Part shown: piece after piece, positions 1 through 10,705 of the stretch
How positions within the stretch are numbered: position 1 is the stretch's first letter
Layout: the number at the start of each line of letters is the position of its first letter
Notes under the pieces: generated by a model
What the model saw: only the letters and a program-made list of their open reading frames with translations
The model's database searches: none
What the model was told of the DNA's origin: nothing
Program-made: the position numbers and the translations under genes
Assembly: GCA_018268595.1 (NCBI GenBank)
Contig: JAFDWH010000018.1
Coordinates: 1 to 64,000 of the forward strand
Direction of reading: 5' to 3'
DNA length: 64,000 nucleotides
Source: Actinomycetota bacterium
Lineage (GTDB): Bacteria; Actinomycetota; Thermoleophilia; Solirubrobacterales; Solirubrobacteraceae

Positions 1-492
1 CAGCATCCGCGCGACGTCCAAGGCGACGTTGCCGTTGCCGACCACGACCGCCGTCCTCGCGCTCAGGTCGAACGCGTGATCGGCGAAGTCGGGGTGGCCG
101 TTGTACCAGGCGACGAACTCGGTCGAGGAGTGCGAGCCGGCCAGCTCCTCGCCGGGAATCCCCAGCCGCCGGTCGCCGGAGGCGCCGAACGCGTAGATCA
201 CCGCGTGGTAATGCGTCTTCAGCTCCTCGACCGGCAGCTCGCCGCCGACCTCGACGTTGCCGAAGAAGCGAAAGCCCTCCAGCCCGGCCGTCTTCTCGTA
301 CCGCCGGGTGACCGCCTTGATCTTCGGATGGTCCGGCGCCACCCCCGCGCGCACGAGCCCCCACGGCGTCGCCAACCGCTCGAACATGTCGACGGTCACG
401 TCGAGGTCTCTGGCGGTCAACAACTGCTCAGCGGCGTAAAAGCCCGCCGGACCGGACCCGACGACGGCGACACGAAGGGGGGAAGTGGACAT
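1..492 (-). CDS. fprA: Ferredoxin-NADP+ reductase, FprA type (3' end outside window)
   Basis: FAD enzyme of the adrenodoxin-reductase-like FprA group that moves electrons between NADPH and ferredoxin in the cytosol. Only the first 164 codons lie in the window. The FAD dinucleotide-binding fold [11 protein letters not shown] is at residues 12-22, the family stretch [15 protein letters not shown] at 42-56, and the NADP-binding fold [14 protein letters not shown] at 149-162, just before the edge. The ATG at 492 has no ribosome binding site but a -10-like TACCCT ends 7 nt upstream (500-505 on the minus strand), so the message is probably leaderless. Similar pyridine-nucleotide reductases are possible, but the [12 protein letters not shown] stretch is typical of FprA. 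Confidence 0.88.
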   Translation of the reverse strand, partial: MSTSPLRVAVVGSGPAGFYAAEQLLTARDLDVTVDMFERLATPWGLVRAGVAPDHPKIKAVTRRYEKTAGLEGFRFFGNVEVGGELPVEELKTHYHAVIYAFGASGDRRLGIPGEELAGSHSSTEFVAWYNGHPDFADHAFDLSARTAVVVGNGNVALDVARML

Positions 493-533
493 GGCCAGGA
501 GGGTAGCCAGCGGCTCGCGCGGGCGCGGCCCGG

Positions 534-2546
<2,013 letters not shown>

Positions 2547-2614
2547 CTGGCGGGACGTTACCCCGCGCGTCCGCGCGGTAGCGTGCGGCGCACAGCGTCA
2601 CCGAGAGGAGCCCC

Positions 2615-3007
2615 GTGTCCCACCACCGTCATCCAGTCCACGCCGACGGCGCGCCGCCGGCGGTCGGCCCCTACGTGCACGCCGTGCGCACCGGCGGCCT
2701 GCTGTTCTGCTCGGGACAGGTCTCGCTGCATCCGGAGACGGGCGAGCTCGTCGGTGCGGACGCGGCGGCGCAGGCGGGCCGCTGCCTCGAGAACCTGCAG
2801 GCCGTCTGCGCGGCCTCCGGCGCGAGCCTCGGGGACGCGGTCAAGGTCACCATCTACCTGCGCGACATGGCCGACTACACGGCGGTCAACGAGGTCTACG
2901 GCTCGTTCTTCGAGAGCGACCCGCCGGCGCGCGTGGCGGTCGCGGTCGCCGGCCTGCCGCTCGACGCGCGCGTCGAGATGGACGCGGTCGTCGCGCTGCC
3001 GGACTGA
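2615..3007 (+). CDS. ridA: RidA-family enamine/imine deaminase
   Basis: Small trimeric RidA/YjgF/UK114-type protein of 130 aa, which hydrolyses reactive enamines and imines such as 2-aminoacrylate made by PLP-dependent dehydratases. The substrate-carboxylate arginine of the family is present in PPARVAV (Arg106), and Glu121 sits in RVEMDAVV, matching the catalytic pair known for E. coli RidA. The GTG start follows a good ribosome binding site (GAGAGGAG). It ends 2 nt before ilvA, so both are surely co-transcribed, and RidA would clear the enamine/imine intermediates released by that dehydratase. Confidence 0.93.
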   Translation: MSHHRHPVHADGAPPAVGPYVHAVRTGGLLFCSGQVSLHPETGELVGADAAAQAGRCLENLQAVCAASGASLGDAVKVTIYLRDMADYTAVNEVYGSFFESDPPARVAVAVAGLPLDARVEMDAVVALPD

Positions 3008-3009
3008 CG

Positions 3010-4179
3010 ATGGGGAGTGCGGCGGTCGACCTCGCGCGCATCCGCGCGGCGGCGGCCGCCGGCGCCGGCGTCGTGCGCGAGACGCCGGTGCTGAGCTCGC
3101 GCAACCTGAGCGAGCGCGTCGGCGGAGCGGTCGCGCTGAAGGCGGAGAGCCTGCAGCGCACCGGCTCCTTCAAGCTGCGCGGCGCGCTCGCGAAGCTGGC
3201 CGCGCTCGGCGACGCCGCGCGCGGCGGCGTGGTCGCCGGCAGCGCCGGGAACCACGGGCGGGCGGTCGCGTACGCGGCGCGCGAGCACGGCGTGCCGTGC
3301 GAGATCTTCATGCCCGAGCAGGCGCCCGTCACGAAGGTCGAGGCGTGCCGCGCCGCCGGCGCGCACGTGCGGCTGACGCCCGGCGGCGTCGACGACGCGG
3401 TCGCGGCCGCGCGCGCACATGCCGCCGACGCCGGGCTCGCGTTCGTCCATCCGTTCGACGACGCGGACGTGGTCGCCGGGCAGGGCGGCGTCGGGCTGGA
3501 GCTGGCCGCGCAGGTGCCGCAGCTCGCGCGCGTGATCGTGCCGCTGGGCGGCGGCGGGCTCGCGAGCGGCGTCGCGATCGCCGTCAAGCAGCTGCGGCCG
3601 GACGTGCGCGTGGTCGGCGTGCGGATCGCGCCGCATCCCACCACGATCGCCGACGGGATCGCCGTCAAGCACGCCGGCGAGCTGACGCGCCCGCTGCTGG
3701 AGCGCTGGGTCGACGAGGTCGTGACGGTCGCCGAGGACGACGTGGCGGAGGCGATGGTGCTGCTGATGGAGCGCTCGAAGCTGGTCGTCGAGGGCGCCGG
3801 CGCGGTCGGCGTCGCGGCGCTGCTGAGCGGCGTCGTCGCGCCCGCGGCCGAGGGCACGACGGCGGTCGTGTTGTCGGGCGGCAACGTCGACGTCGGCCTG
3901 CTCGCCTCGCTCGCGCGCCGGCACGAGTCGATCGCCGGCCGCCGGCTCGTGCTGACGACGACGCTGCCGGACCGCCCGGGCGAGCTGGGGCGCCTGCTGG
4001 GGCTGATCGCCGCGGCGGGCGCGAACCTGCTCGACGTCGTGCACCTGCGCGAGGGCGTCGCGCTGCACGTGCGCGAGTCGGCCGTGCAGCTCGTGCTGGA
4101 GACGCGCGACCGCGCGCACGCGCAGGCCGTGCTGGAGCGGCTGCGCGAGGCGAGCTACGAGGTCGCGACTGCGCGGTAG
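3010..4179 (+). CDS. ilvA: Threonine ammonia-lyase with C-terminal ACT domain
   Basis: PLP-dependent fold-type II dehydratase of 389 aa converting L-threonine to 2-oxobutyrate and ammonia, with serine as a likely second substrate. The PLP lysine is in TGSFKLRGA (Lys55), and the phosphate-binding glycine loop is in VPLGGGGLASG near residue 180. Residues from about 315 to the end (LTTTLPDRPGELGRLLGLI onward) form an ACT domain, as in catabolic-type enzymes of this length; biosynthetic IlvA has a longer regulatory part. It is translated in an operon with ridA, which removes its by-products. The last 25 nt overlap the end of the convergent amidotransferase gene. Confidence 0.92.
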   Translation: MGSAAVDLARIRAAAAAGAGVVRETPVLSSRNLSERVGGAVALKAESLQRTGSFKLRGALAKLAALGDAARGGVVAGSAGNHGRAVAYAAREHGVPCEIFMPEQAPVTKVEACRAAGAHVRLTPGGVDDAVAAARAHAADAGLAFVHPFDDADVVAGQGGVGLELAAQVPQLARVIVPLGGGGLASGVAIAVKQLRPDVRVVGVRIAPHPTTIADGIAVKHAGELTRPLLERWVDEVVTVAEDDVAEAMVLLMERSKLVVEGAGAVGVAALLSGVVAPAAEGTTAVVLSGGNVDVGLLASLARRHESIAGRRLVLTTTLPDRPGELGRLLGLIAAAGANLLDVVHLREGVALHVRESAVQLVLETRDRAHAQAVLERLREASYEVATAR

Positions 4180-4895
4180 GCGCGCGCCGCCTCGACGAGC
4201 CCGCCGATCACGCGGCTGCGCTCGTCCGCCTCCGGGTGCCACTGCACGCCGAGGACGAACCGCTCGCCGGGCAGCTCGAGCGCCTCCGGCAGCCCGTCGA
4301 TCGTCGCGACGCCGGTCACGACGAGCCCCTCGCCGACGCGGTCGACGCCTTGGTGGTGGTGCGACTTCGTGCCGTGCAGCTGCTCCCCGGCGACCTGGGC
4401 CGCACGCGAGCCGGGGACGAGGCGCACGTCGTGGTCGGCGCCGTCGAACGAGCCGCGCGCCCTCAGGTGGTCGTGGTGGCCGTAGCGGTCCGGCAGGTGC
4501 TGGTGCAGCGTGCCGCCGAAGGCGACGTTCAGCAGCTGCATGCCGCGGCAGATCCCCAACAGCGGGATCCCGCGCTCGATCGCGCGCCGCGCGAGCGCCA
4601 GCTCGAACGCGTCGCGCTCGGGCACCGGGTTCACGGTCGCCGGGTCGAGGTCGGCGCCGTAGCTGGCCGGGTCGATGTCGGCGCCGCCGATCAGCAGCAG
4701 CCCGTCGATCAGGTCGAGCGCCTCGTCGGGCGCGTCGACGAGCGCCGAGTCGGGCGCGAGCAGCAGCGCCATCCCGCCGGCGCGGCGGACCGCGTCGAGG
4801 TAGTTCGTCGGCAGCAGCGCGGCGCGCTGGTCCCAGACGCTCCACTGCGCGCGCTCGAGCGCGGTGCAGATGCCGATGACGGGACGCGATGCCAT
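4155..4895 (-). CDS. Class I glutamine amidotransferase, PuuD-like (gamma-glutamyl-GABA hydrolase family)
   Basis: Peptidase C26 family protein of 246 aa. The nucleophile elbow GICRGMQ places the catalytic cysteine at 116, and HPE in VQWHPEADE supplies His220 and Glu222. PuuD cleaves gamma-glutamyl-GABA during putrescine breakdown; other members act on different gamma-glutamyl amides, so the substrate is open. The agmatine-to-putrescine genes aguA and aguB lie 7-10 kb away, but no other puu gene is visible. A -10-like TACGCT (4906-4911, minus strand) ends 10 nt before the ATG. The 3' end overlaps ilvA convergently by 25 nt. Confidence 0.85.
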   Translation of the reverse strand: MASRPVIGICTALERAQWSVWDQRAALLPTNYLDAVRRAGGMALLLAPDSALVDAPDEALDLIDGLLLIGGADIDPASYGADLDPATVNPVPERDAFELALARRAIERGIPLLGICRGMQLLNVAFGGTLHQHLPDRYGHHDHLRARGSFDGADHDVRLVPGSRAAQVAGEQLHGTKSHHHQGVDRVGEGLVVTGVATIDGLPEALELPGERFVLGVQWHPEADERSRVIGGLVEAARAYRAVATS

Positions 4896-4944
4896 GCCGC
4901 GGCTGAGCGTAGCCGCCGCGCACGGGTCGCGCCTGCGCGCAATC

Positions 4945-4960
4945 GTGACGCACCCGTCAC
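4945..4960. promoter_or_regulatory. Perfect inverted repeat before the GMC oxidoreductase, with -10-like element
   Basis: GTGACG and CGTCAC are separated by CACC. A -10-like TAGCGT follows at 4970-4975, 8 nt before the ATG at 4984, so the repeat covers the -35 region of a probable leaderless promoter. It looks like an operator; no regulator gene is adjacent. Confidence 0.45.
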
Positions 4961-4983
4961 CTTCCCTGCTAGCGTCTGCGCGG

Positions 4984-6633
4984 ATGGAGCAGAGCGCCCG
5001 TCAGTTCGACGTCGACTGGCTCGTCATCGGGTCCGGCTTCGGCGGCAGCGTCTCCGCCCTGCGACTGGCCGAGAAGGGCTACCGCGTCGCCGTGCTGGAG
5101 TGCGGACGGCGCTTCCGCGACCAGGACTTCGCCAAGTCCACGTGGAGCCTGCGCAGATACTTCTGGGCGCCGCGCGTGGGGATGCGGGGGATCATGCGCG
5201 TCTCGACGTTCAAGGACATCTCGGTCGTGTCCGGCTGCGGCGTCGGCGGCGGCAGCCTCGGCTACGCGAACACGCTCTACGTGCCGCCGTCGCAGTTCTT
5301 CCAGGACGCGCAGTGGGCCGGCCTCGCCGACTGGGAGCAGGAACTGGCGCCGCACTACGCGGAGGCGCAGCGGATGCTCGGCGTCGTGCAGACGCCGGCC
5401 GACGATCCCGCCGACCAGTTGCTGAAGCAGCTCGGCGAGCACCTCGGCGTCGGCGAGACGTACAGAAAGACGCCGGTCGGCGTGTACTTCGGCGAGGGGC
5501 CGGGCGTGACCTCGCCCGACCCGTTCTTCGGCGGCGAGGGCCCGGAGCGCACCGGCTGCATCGCCTGCGGGCGTTGCATGGTCGGCTGCCCGCACGGCGC
5601 CAAGAACACGCTCGTGAAGAACTACCTGCACCTGGCGGAGCGGCGCGGCGTCACCGTGACGCCCGACCGCACCGTGGTCGACATCCGACCGCTCGGCGCC
5701 GAGGACGGCTCCGACGGCTACGCCGTCACGAGCGTCGCAACCGGGATCCTCCCCAACCGCGACCGCCGCACGATCACCGCGCGGGGGGTGGTCGTGGCGG
5801 CCGGCGCGCTCGGCACCAACAGACTGCTGCAGCGCTGCCGGCTGACCGGCTCGCTGCCGCGCATCTCGCACCGTCTCGGCGAGCTGGTGCGCACGAACAG
5901 CGAGGCGATCCTCGCCGTCACCGTGCCGCCGGACTACCCGGACGACCTGACCAGGCGCGTGGCGATCAGCTCCTCGATCTACCCGGACCCGTACACGCAC
6001 ATCGAGACGGTCACCTACGGCGAGGCCGGCGACTCGATGTCGACGCTCTACACGCTGCTCGTCGGCGACGGCACGCGCGTGACGCGGCCGCTCAAGCTGC
6101 TCGCGCAGATCGTGCGCCATCCGGTCAAGTTCGCGCAGGCGCTGTGGCCGCAGGGCTGGTCGCGTCGCACGATCATCGTGCTGGTGATGCAGACGCTCGA
6201 CAACGCGATCGCGCTGCGGCCGAAGCTGACGCGCTCGGGCGACGTGCGCCTGCAGACCGAGCAGGACGCGAGCAGACCGAACCCGACGTTCATCCCGGTC
6301 GCCAACGAGGCGGCCGAGTGGTTGGCCGAGCGCACCGGCGGGATCGCGCAGTCGAGCGTGATGGAGGCGCTGTTGAACATCCCCTCGACCGCGCACATCC
6401 TCGGCGGCGCGGTGATCGGCGCCGATCCGGAGCACGGCGTCGTCGACGCCGGCCAGCGCGTCTTCGGCTACGAGAACCTGCTCGTGTGCGACGGCGCCGC
6501 GGTGCCCGCCAACGTCGGCGTCAACCCGAGCCTCACGATCACCGCGCTGGCGGAGCACGCGATGAGCCGCATCCCGCGCGCGGGCGAGCAGGCGCCGCCT
6601 CCCCGGGAGCCGGCGCCGCCGGTCCCGGCCTGA
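4984..6633 (+). CDS. GMC-family (cholesterol-oxidase-like) FAD oxidoreductase with a 4Fe-4S-type cysteine motif
   Basis: Flavoprotein of 549 aa related to actinobacterial ChoD-type GMC oxidoreductases. FAD binding is shown by GSGFGGSVSALRLAEKG near residue 15 and by the C-terminal GMC segment GVVDAGQRVFGYENLLVCDGAAVPANVGVNPS (about residues 480-515; quoted only as position landmarks GVVDAG and NVGVNPS). An unusual feature is Cys192, 195, 198 and 202 in CIACGRCMVGCPHGAKNT, spaced exactly like a ferredoxin cluster. The ATG at 4984 starts directly before the FAD fold and has a -10-like TAGCGT 8 nt upstream; longer in-frame starts would run into the neighbouring divergent gene. The substrate (sterol or another hydroxyl compound) cannot be read from the sequence. 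Confidence 0.85.
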   Translation: MEQSARQFDVDWLVIGSGFGGSVSALRLAEKGYRVAVLECGRRFRDQDFAKSTWSLRRYFWAPRVGMRGIMRVSTFKDISVVSGCGVGGGSLGYANTLYVPPSQFFQDAQWAGLADWEQELAPHYAEAQRMLGVVQTPADDPADQLLKQLGEHLGVGETYRKTPVGVYFGEGPGVTSPDPFFGGEGPERTGCIACGRCMVGCPHGAKNTLVKNYLHLAERRGVTVTPDRTVVDIRPLGAEDGSDGYAVTSVATGILPNRDRRTITARGVVVAAGALGTNRLLQRCRLTGSLPRISHRLGELVRTNSEAILAVTVPPDYPDDLTRRVAISSSIYPDPYTHIETVTYGEAGDSMSTLYTLLVGDGTRVTRPLKLLAQIVRHPVKFAQALWPQGWSRRTIIVLVMQTLDNAIALRPKLTRSGDVRLQTEQDASRPNPTFIPVANEAAEWLAERTGGIAQSSVMEALLNIPSTAHILGGAVIGADPEHGVVDAGQRVFGYENLLVCDGAAVPANVGVNPSLTITALAEHAMSRIPRAGEQAPPPREPAPPVPA

Positions 6634-6723
6634 ACTGGCCAGCCAGCCAGGATCGGAGTAGGCTGGTCTCGCGCAGGGGCGGCGGGGGAGACCGTCTCAC
6701 GCACGATCGAAGGGGGAGCTTCG

Positions 6724-7920
6724 ATGAGACGGGCAGCAACGCTCGCGGTCGCCGCGGCGATCGCGTCGATGGCGTGGGCGACCGGGGCACGCGCCGACGG
6801 GCCCGGCGTGGGGACCGCGTCGGTCGCCTCGCTCGGCGACTCGTACATCTCCGGCGAGGCGGGGCGCTGGGCCGGCAACACGAACGAAGAACCGAGCTGG
6901 ATCGACGCGCTCGGCTCGACGGCCTACTACGACAACGAATCGCACACGGCCGAGAAGATCGCTGGCTGCCACCGCTCGCTATCGGCGGAGATCCACATCG
7001 GCGGCGGCGTCAACAGCACGAACCTCGCCTGCTCGGGCGCGACGACCTCGACGCACTTCGGCGGCGAAGGCGAATTCAAGCCCGGCATCGACTTCTACAG
7101 CAGTGAAGGCAACAGAGGCCAGGCGCTGATGCTGGAGGAATACGCGAGAACGCACAACGTGAAGATGGTCGCGCTCTCGATCGGCGGCAACGACTTCAAC
7201 TTCGCGTCGATCGTGCAGGACTGCCTGACCGACTGGCTCACCTCGCCGTGGTGGTGGCAGAACCACTGCAACGACGACTCCGAAGTGACGGCCAACTTCA
7301 CCGCCGAAAACATCGCCGCCAAGACGACCGCGACCAAGAACGCGATCCTCAACGTGCACAGAGCGATGGTCGAAGCCGGCTACAGAGACGAAATGTATTC
7401 CGTGATCGTCCAGGACTACGAGTCGCCGCTGCCCAACGGCTCCGGCTTCCGCTACGAAGAGGCCGGCTGGGAACGCCAGGAAGTCGGCGGCTGCGGCTTC
7501 TGGAACGCGGACGCCAACTGGGCCAACGAACAGGCGCTGCCGAGGATCGACGGAGCGGTGCACAACGCCGCCGCCGAAACGGGACTGACGAACGTCAGGA
7601 CGATGCTGCTCGGCTCGGCGTTCAACTCGCGGCGGCTGTGCGAGAGCACGGTCGGGCTCTTGGAGGAGAGAGGGCTGACGTCGTGGAGAAACGCCGGGGC
7701 GGTCGACAGGACCGAGTGGGTCAACCAGATCCGCACCGTCTCGGCGCTGTTCGGCGTCTACGAGATCCAAGAAGACCTGCACCCGAACTACTGGGGCCAG
7801 CTGGCGCTGCGCAACTGCCTGCGCCAGGCCTACAACGCCGGGACGCCGAGAGGCGGCACGTGCACGCGCACCGGCACGGGCCTGACCGCCGGCGGCGAGC
7901 CGGTGATGACGCTCAGGTAG
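6724..7920 (+). CDS. Secreted SGNH/GDSL-family hydrolase
   Basis: Exported esterase or lipase of 398 aa. A signal peptide (MRR, hydrophobic to about residue 20, cut after GARA) is followed by block I SLGDSYISGE with the nucleophile Ser40; block III is in SIGGNDFNF; the Asp-His pair is in EDLHPNYWGQ near the C-terminus. The ATG has a clear ribosome binding site (AAGGGGGAG) and a -10-like TAGGCT at 6659-6664, giving a leader of about 50 nt, unlike the leaderless neighbours. Its codon use is also different: many GAA and AGA codons where adjacent genes use GAG and CGC. Even cysteine content suggests disulphides. Substrate unknown. Confidence 0.88.
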   Translation: MRRAATLAVAAAIASMAWATGARADGPGVGTASVASLGDSYISGEAGRWAGNTNEEPSWIDALGSTAYYDNESHTAEKIAGCHRSLSAEIHIGGGVNSTNLACSGATTSTHFGGEGEFKPGIDFYSSEGNRGQALMLEEYARTHNVKMVALSIGGNDFNFASIVQDCLTDWLTSPWWWQNHCNDDSEVTANFTAENIAAKTTATKNAILNVHRAMVEAGYRDEMYSVIVQDYESPLPNGSGFRYEEAGWERQEVGGCGFWNADANWANEQALPRIDGAVHNAAAETGLTNVRTMLLGSAFNSRRLCESTVGLLEERGLTSWRNAGAVDRTEWVNQIRTVSALFGVYEIQEDLHPNYWGQLALRNCLRQAYNAGTPRGGTCTRTGTGLTAGGEPVMTLR

Positions 7921-7930
7921 TGCGCGGCTT

Positions 7931-9379
7931 CTAACCCTGCTCGCGCAGCAGGGCGCGGCGGACCTTGCCGGAGGACGTCTTCGGCAGGTCCGCCGCGAAG
8001 TCGATCCGGCGCGGGTACTTGTACGGCGCGGTCGTCGTCTTGACGTGCTCCTGCAGCTCGCCGGCGAGCGCGTCGGACGGCACCGCGCCGTCGCGCAGCA
8101 CGACGACCGCGCGCACGATCGCGCCGCGCTCCTCGTCGGGCGCGGCGACGACGGCCGCCTCCGCGACCGCCGGGTGCGCGACGAGCGCGGACTCGACCTC
8201 GAACGGGCCGATGCGGTAGCCGGCGGAGATGATCACGTCGTCGGCGCGGCCCTCGAAGTAGAGGAAGCCGTCGTCGTCCCGGCGCACGCGGTCGCCGGTG
8301 CGCCACGGCTCGCCGGCGGGCGGCGGCTCGTCGCCCAGGTACTCGAGGAAGAAGGTCGGGACGGTCGCCGGGTCGGCGACCAGCTCGCCGTCGTCGATCC
8401 ACAGTCTCACGCCCGGCAGCGGTCGGCCCATCGAGCCGGGGCGGACCGCCTCGTGCAGCGGCGCGCCGGTCATCTGCCCGGTCTCCGTCTGGCCGTAGCC
8501 GTCGCGGATCCACAAGCCGGTCGCGTCGTGGAAGGCGCGCAGCACCTCGGGGTTGAGCGCCTCGCCGGCGGCGACGAGGCCGCGCAGCCCCGGCACCGGA
8601 CGCGGCTGTGCGCGCTTGGCGATCACGCGGTACTCGGTCGGCGCCATGCACAGCACGTTCACCTGCTCGCGCGCGACGAGGTCGAGCCGCTCGTGCGGGT
8701 CGAAGCGCGCGTCGTGCAACAGCGCGGCCGCGCCGCGGATCCACGGCGCGATGAAGACGTTGCGGGCGGACTTCGACCAACCCGACGCGGCCGTGCACCA
8801 GACGAGGTCGCCGGGGCGCGCGTCGAGCCAATGCTCCGCCTGCACGTGCTGGCCGGCGAGGTAGCGCTGACCGTGCAGGACGCCCTTCGCCTCGCCGGCG
8901 GTGCCGCTCGTGAAGGTGATCAGGCAGGGGTCGAGCGGACCCAGCTCGACCGCGGGCGCCGGCGCGGCGGCGTAGAGCGCCTCGTCGGGGATCGTCAGGA
9001 CGGTGACGCCGTCCCCACCCGCCCCCGCCGCCGCCAGCTCGCCCGCGTTGCGCTCGTCCGCCAGCACGAGCGCCGGCTGCGCCGCTTCGAGCCGCAGCCG
9101 CAGGTCCTTCGCGCGCAGCTGCTCGGTGCACGGCAGCACGACCGCGCCGATGCGGAAGCACGCCACCATCGCGCAGACCCAGTCGGGCCGGTTGCCGATC
9201 AGCGTCATCACGATGTCGCCGCGCCCCACGCCGTGGGCGGCGAACGTGCCGGCCAGCCGGGCGGCGCGGTCGGCGACCTCGCCGAAGCGCCACTCGCGGC
9301 GCGCGCCGTCGCGCGCCAGCTCGACCAGCGCGAGCCGATCGGCGGGCGCGGCGTCGACCACATCGCGCGCGAAGTTCAC
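7931..9379 (-). CDS. AMP-forming acyl-CoA synthetase
   Basis: ANL-superfamily ligase of 482 aa that activates a carboxylic acid to its CoA thioester with ATP. The phosphate-binding motif TFTSGTAGEAKG is at residues 155-166, the adenylation motif GYGQTETG at 294-301, and the C-terminal catalytic lysine in PKTSSGKVRR is Lys472. The chain length suggests a short- or medium-chain acid; the exact substrate is not readable. The GTG at 9379 is chosen because the conserved N-terminus NFARDVVDA follows and a -10-like GATACT (9388-9393, minus strand) ends 8 nt upstream. It is divergent from an acyl-CoA dehydrogenase, with the shared 22-bp motif between them. Confidence 0.85.
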   Translation of the reverse strand: MNFARDVVDAAPADRLALVELARDGARREWRFGEVADRAARLAGTFAAHGVGRGDIVMTLIGNRPDWVCAMVACFRIGAVVLPCTEQLRAKDLRLRLEAAQPALVLADERNAGELAAAGAGGDGVTVLTIPDEALYAAAPAPAVELGPLDPCLITFTSGTAGEAKGVLHGQRYLAGQHVQAEHWLDARPGDLVWCTAASGWSKSARNVFIAPWIRGAAALLHDARFDPHERLDLVAREQVNVLCMAPTEYRVIAKRAQPRPVPGLRGLVAAGEALNPEVLRAFHDATGLWIRDGYGQTETGQMTGAPLHEAVRPGSMGRPLPGVRLWIDDGELVADPATVPTFFLEYLGDEPPPAGEPWRTGDRVRRDDDGFLYFEGRADDVIISAGYRIGPFEVESALVAHPAVAEAAVVAAPDEERGAIVRAVVVLRDGAVPSDALAGELQEHVKTTTAPYKYPRRIDFAADLPKTSSGKVRRALLREQG

Positions 9380-9402
9380 GGCCGGGAAGTATCCTCGACG
9401 GG

Positions 9403-9424
9403 CGATTTGCGAGACATTCCACGT
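9403..9424 (-). promoter_or_regulatory. Shared 22-bp acyl-CoA motif, copy A
   Basis: On the minus strand it reads ACGTGGAA, then TGTCTCG, then CAAATCG. It matches copies B (19604-19625) and C (30542-30563) at 18 of 22 positions. It lies in the 72-bp gap between the acyl-CoA synthetase and acyl-CoA dehydrogenase genes, 27 nt before the dehydrogenase ATG, and covers the probable -35 region of the synthetase. Proposed binding site for an unidentified regulator. Confidence 0.7.
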
Positions 9425-9451
9425 TTCCCGGACCCGGAGCGACAAGACCCC

Positions 9452-10654
9452 ATGGCGGCAGTGATCGACAAGACCGACGAGCAGCAGGCGATCTGCGAGA
9501 TGGTGCGGCAGTTCGCCGACGAGCAGATCATCCCGAACGCCGAGCACTACGACCACGAGGACGCCTTCCCCGAGCCGATCGTCGAGCAGATGAAGGAGCT
9601 CGGCCTGTTCGGCGTCACGATCCCCGAGGAGTACGGCGGGATGGGGCTCGACCTGACGACCTACGCGATGATCGTCGAGGAGCTCTCGCGCGGCTGGATC
9701 TCGATCTCGGGCGTCGTCAACACGCACTTCATCGGCTCCTACCTGCTGATGAAGTTCGGCACCGAGGAGCAGAAGCAGAAGTACCTGCCGCGGATGGCGA
9801 CCGGCGAGATCCGCGCCGCCTTCTCGCTGTCCGAGCCGGAGCTGGGCTCCGACGTGGCCGCGATCAAGACGACCGCCAAGAAGCAGGACGACGGCACGTG
9901 GGAGATCAACGGGCAGAAGATGTGGGTCACGAACGGCCTGCGCTCCGACCTCGTGTTCGTGCTCGTGCGCACCGACCCGAACGCCGAGAAGCCGCACAAG
10001 GGCATGACGTGCTTCATCGCCGAGAAGGAGGGCGGCGTCTCCGAGAACACGGGGCCGTACAAGGGCCTCAACGTGCCGCCGCAGCTCAGAAAGATGGGCT
10101 ACAAGGGCGTCGAGTCGACCGAGCTGGTGTTCGACGGCTACCGCTGCCCGGCCGAGAACATCATCGGAGGCGAGGAGGCCGGCCTCAACAAGGGCTTCCC
10201 GCAGATGATGGACGCGCTCGAGCTGGGCCGCGTGAACGTGGCCGCGCGCGGCGTCGGGATCGCGCAGCGCGCGCTGGAGCTGGCGCTGCGCTACTCGCAG
10301 GAGCGCAAGACGTTCGGCAAGCCGATCGCCCAGCACCAGGCGATCCAGTTCAAGCTCGCCGACATGGCGACGCAGGTCGACGCGGCGCGGCTGCTGACGA
10401 ACCGCGCGGCGCGCATGAAGGACGCCGGCGAGCGCTCCGACATCGAGGCCGGCATGGCGAAGCTGTTCGCCTCCGAGGCGGGCCGCTTCTGCGTCGAGGA
10501 GGCGTTCCGCATCCACGGCGGCTACGGCTACTCGAAGGAGTACGAGATCGAGCGCCTCTACCGCGACGCGCCGCTGCTGCTGATCGGCGAGGGCACGTCC
10601 GAGATCCAGCGCATGGTGATCGGCCGCAAGCTGCTCGAGCGGCACAAGATCTAG
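9452..10654 (+). CDS. Acyl-CoA dehydrogenase (methylsuccinyl-CoA dehydrogenase candidate)
   Basis: FAD-dependent acyl-CoA dehydrogenase of 400 aa, full length. FAD and substrate signatures are AAFSLSEPELGSD and KMWVTNGLRSD in the middle domain, and RIHGGYGYSKEYEIERLYRDA near the C-terminus; the catalytic base is Glu380 in IGEGTSEIQ, preceded by Gly where many members have Tyr. The ATG follows GGAG. The gene shares the 22-bp motif of the malyl-CoA lyase and meaA promoters, so I infer a role in the ethylmalonyl-CoA pathway, perhaps oxidising methylsuccinyl-CoA; oxidation of a short branched or straight acyl-CoA is the alternative. The domain assignment is secure, the substrate is not. Confidence 0.9.
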   Translation: MAAVIDKTDEQQAICEMVRQFADEQIIPNAEHYDHEDAFPEPIVEQMKELGLFGVTIPEEYGGMGLDLTTYAMIVEELSRGWISISGVVNTHFIGSYLLMKFGTEEQKQKYLPRMATGEIRAAFSLSEPELGSDVAAIKTTAKKQDDGTWEINGQKMWVTNGLRSDLVFVLVRTDPNAEKPHKGMTCFIAEKEGGVSENTGPYKGLNVPPQLRKMGYKGVESTELVFDGYRCPAENIIGGEEAGLNKGFPQMMDALELGRVNVAARGVGIAQRALELALRYSQERKTFGKPIAQHQAIQFKLADMATQVDAARLLTNRAARMKDAGERSDIEAGMAKLFASEAGRFCVEEAFRIHGGYGYSKEYEIERLYRDAPLLLIGEGTSEIQRMVIGRKLLERHKI

Positions 10655-10705
10655 GCTGTCCTCCTGTCCTCCGCCTCAGACACCAGAGCGCTGATCGAGC
10701 AGGGC

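Noticed and set aside
6636-6652. Tandem CCAG units before the GDSL gene
   Set aside because: Three short imperfect units only, overlapping a palindromic CTGGCCAG; not convincing as repeat or operator.
9380-10645. Extension of the acyl-CoA synthetase frame through the divergent dehydrogenase
   Set aside because: The synthetase family begins at NFARDVVDA; the upstream frame is antisense to the dehydrogenase.
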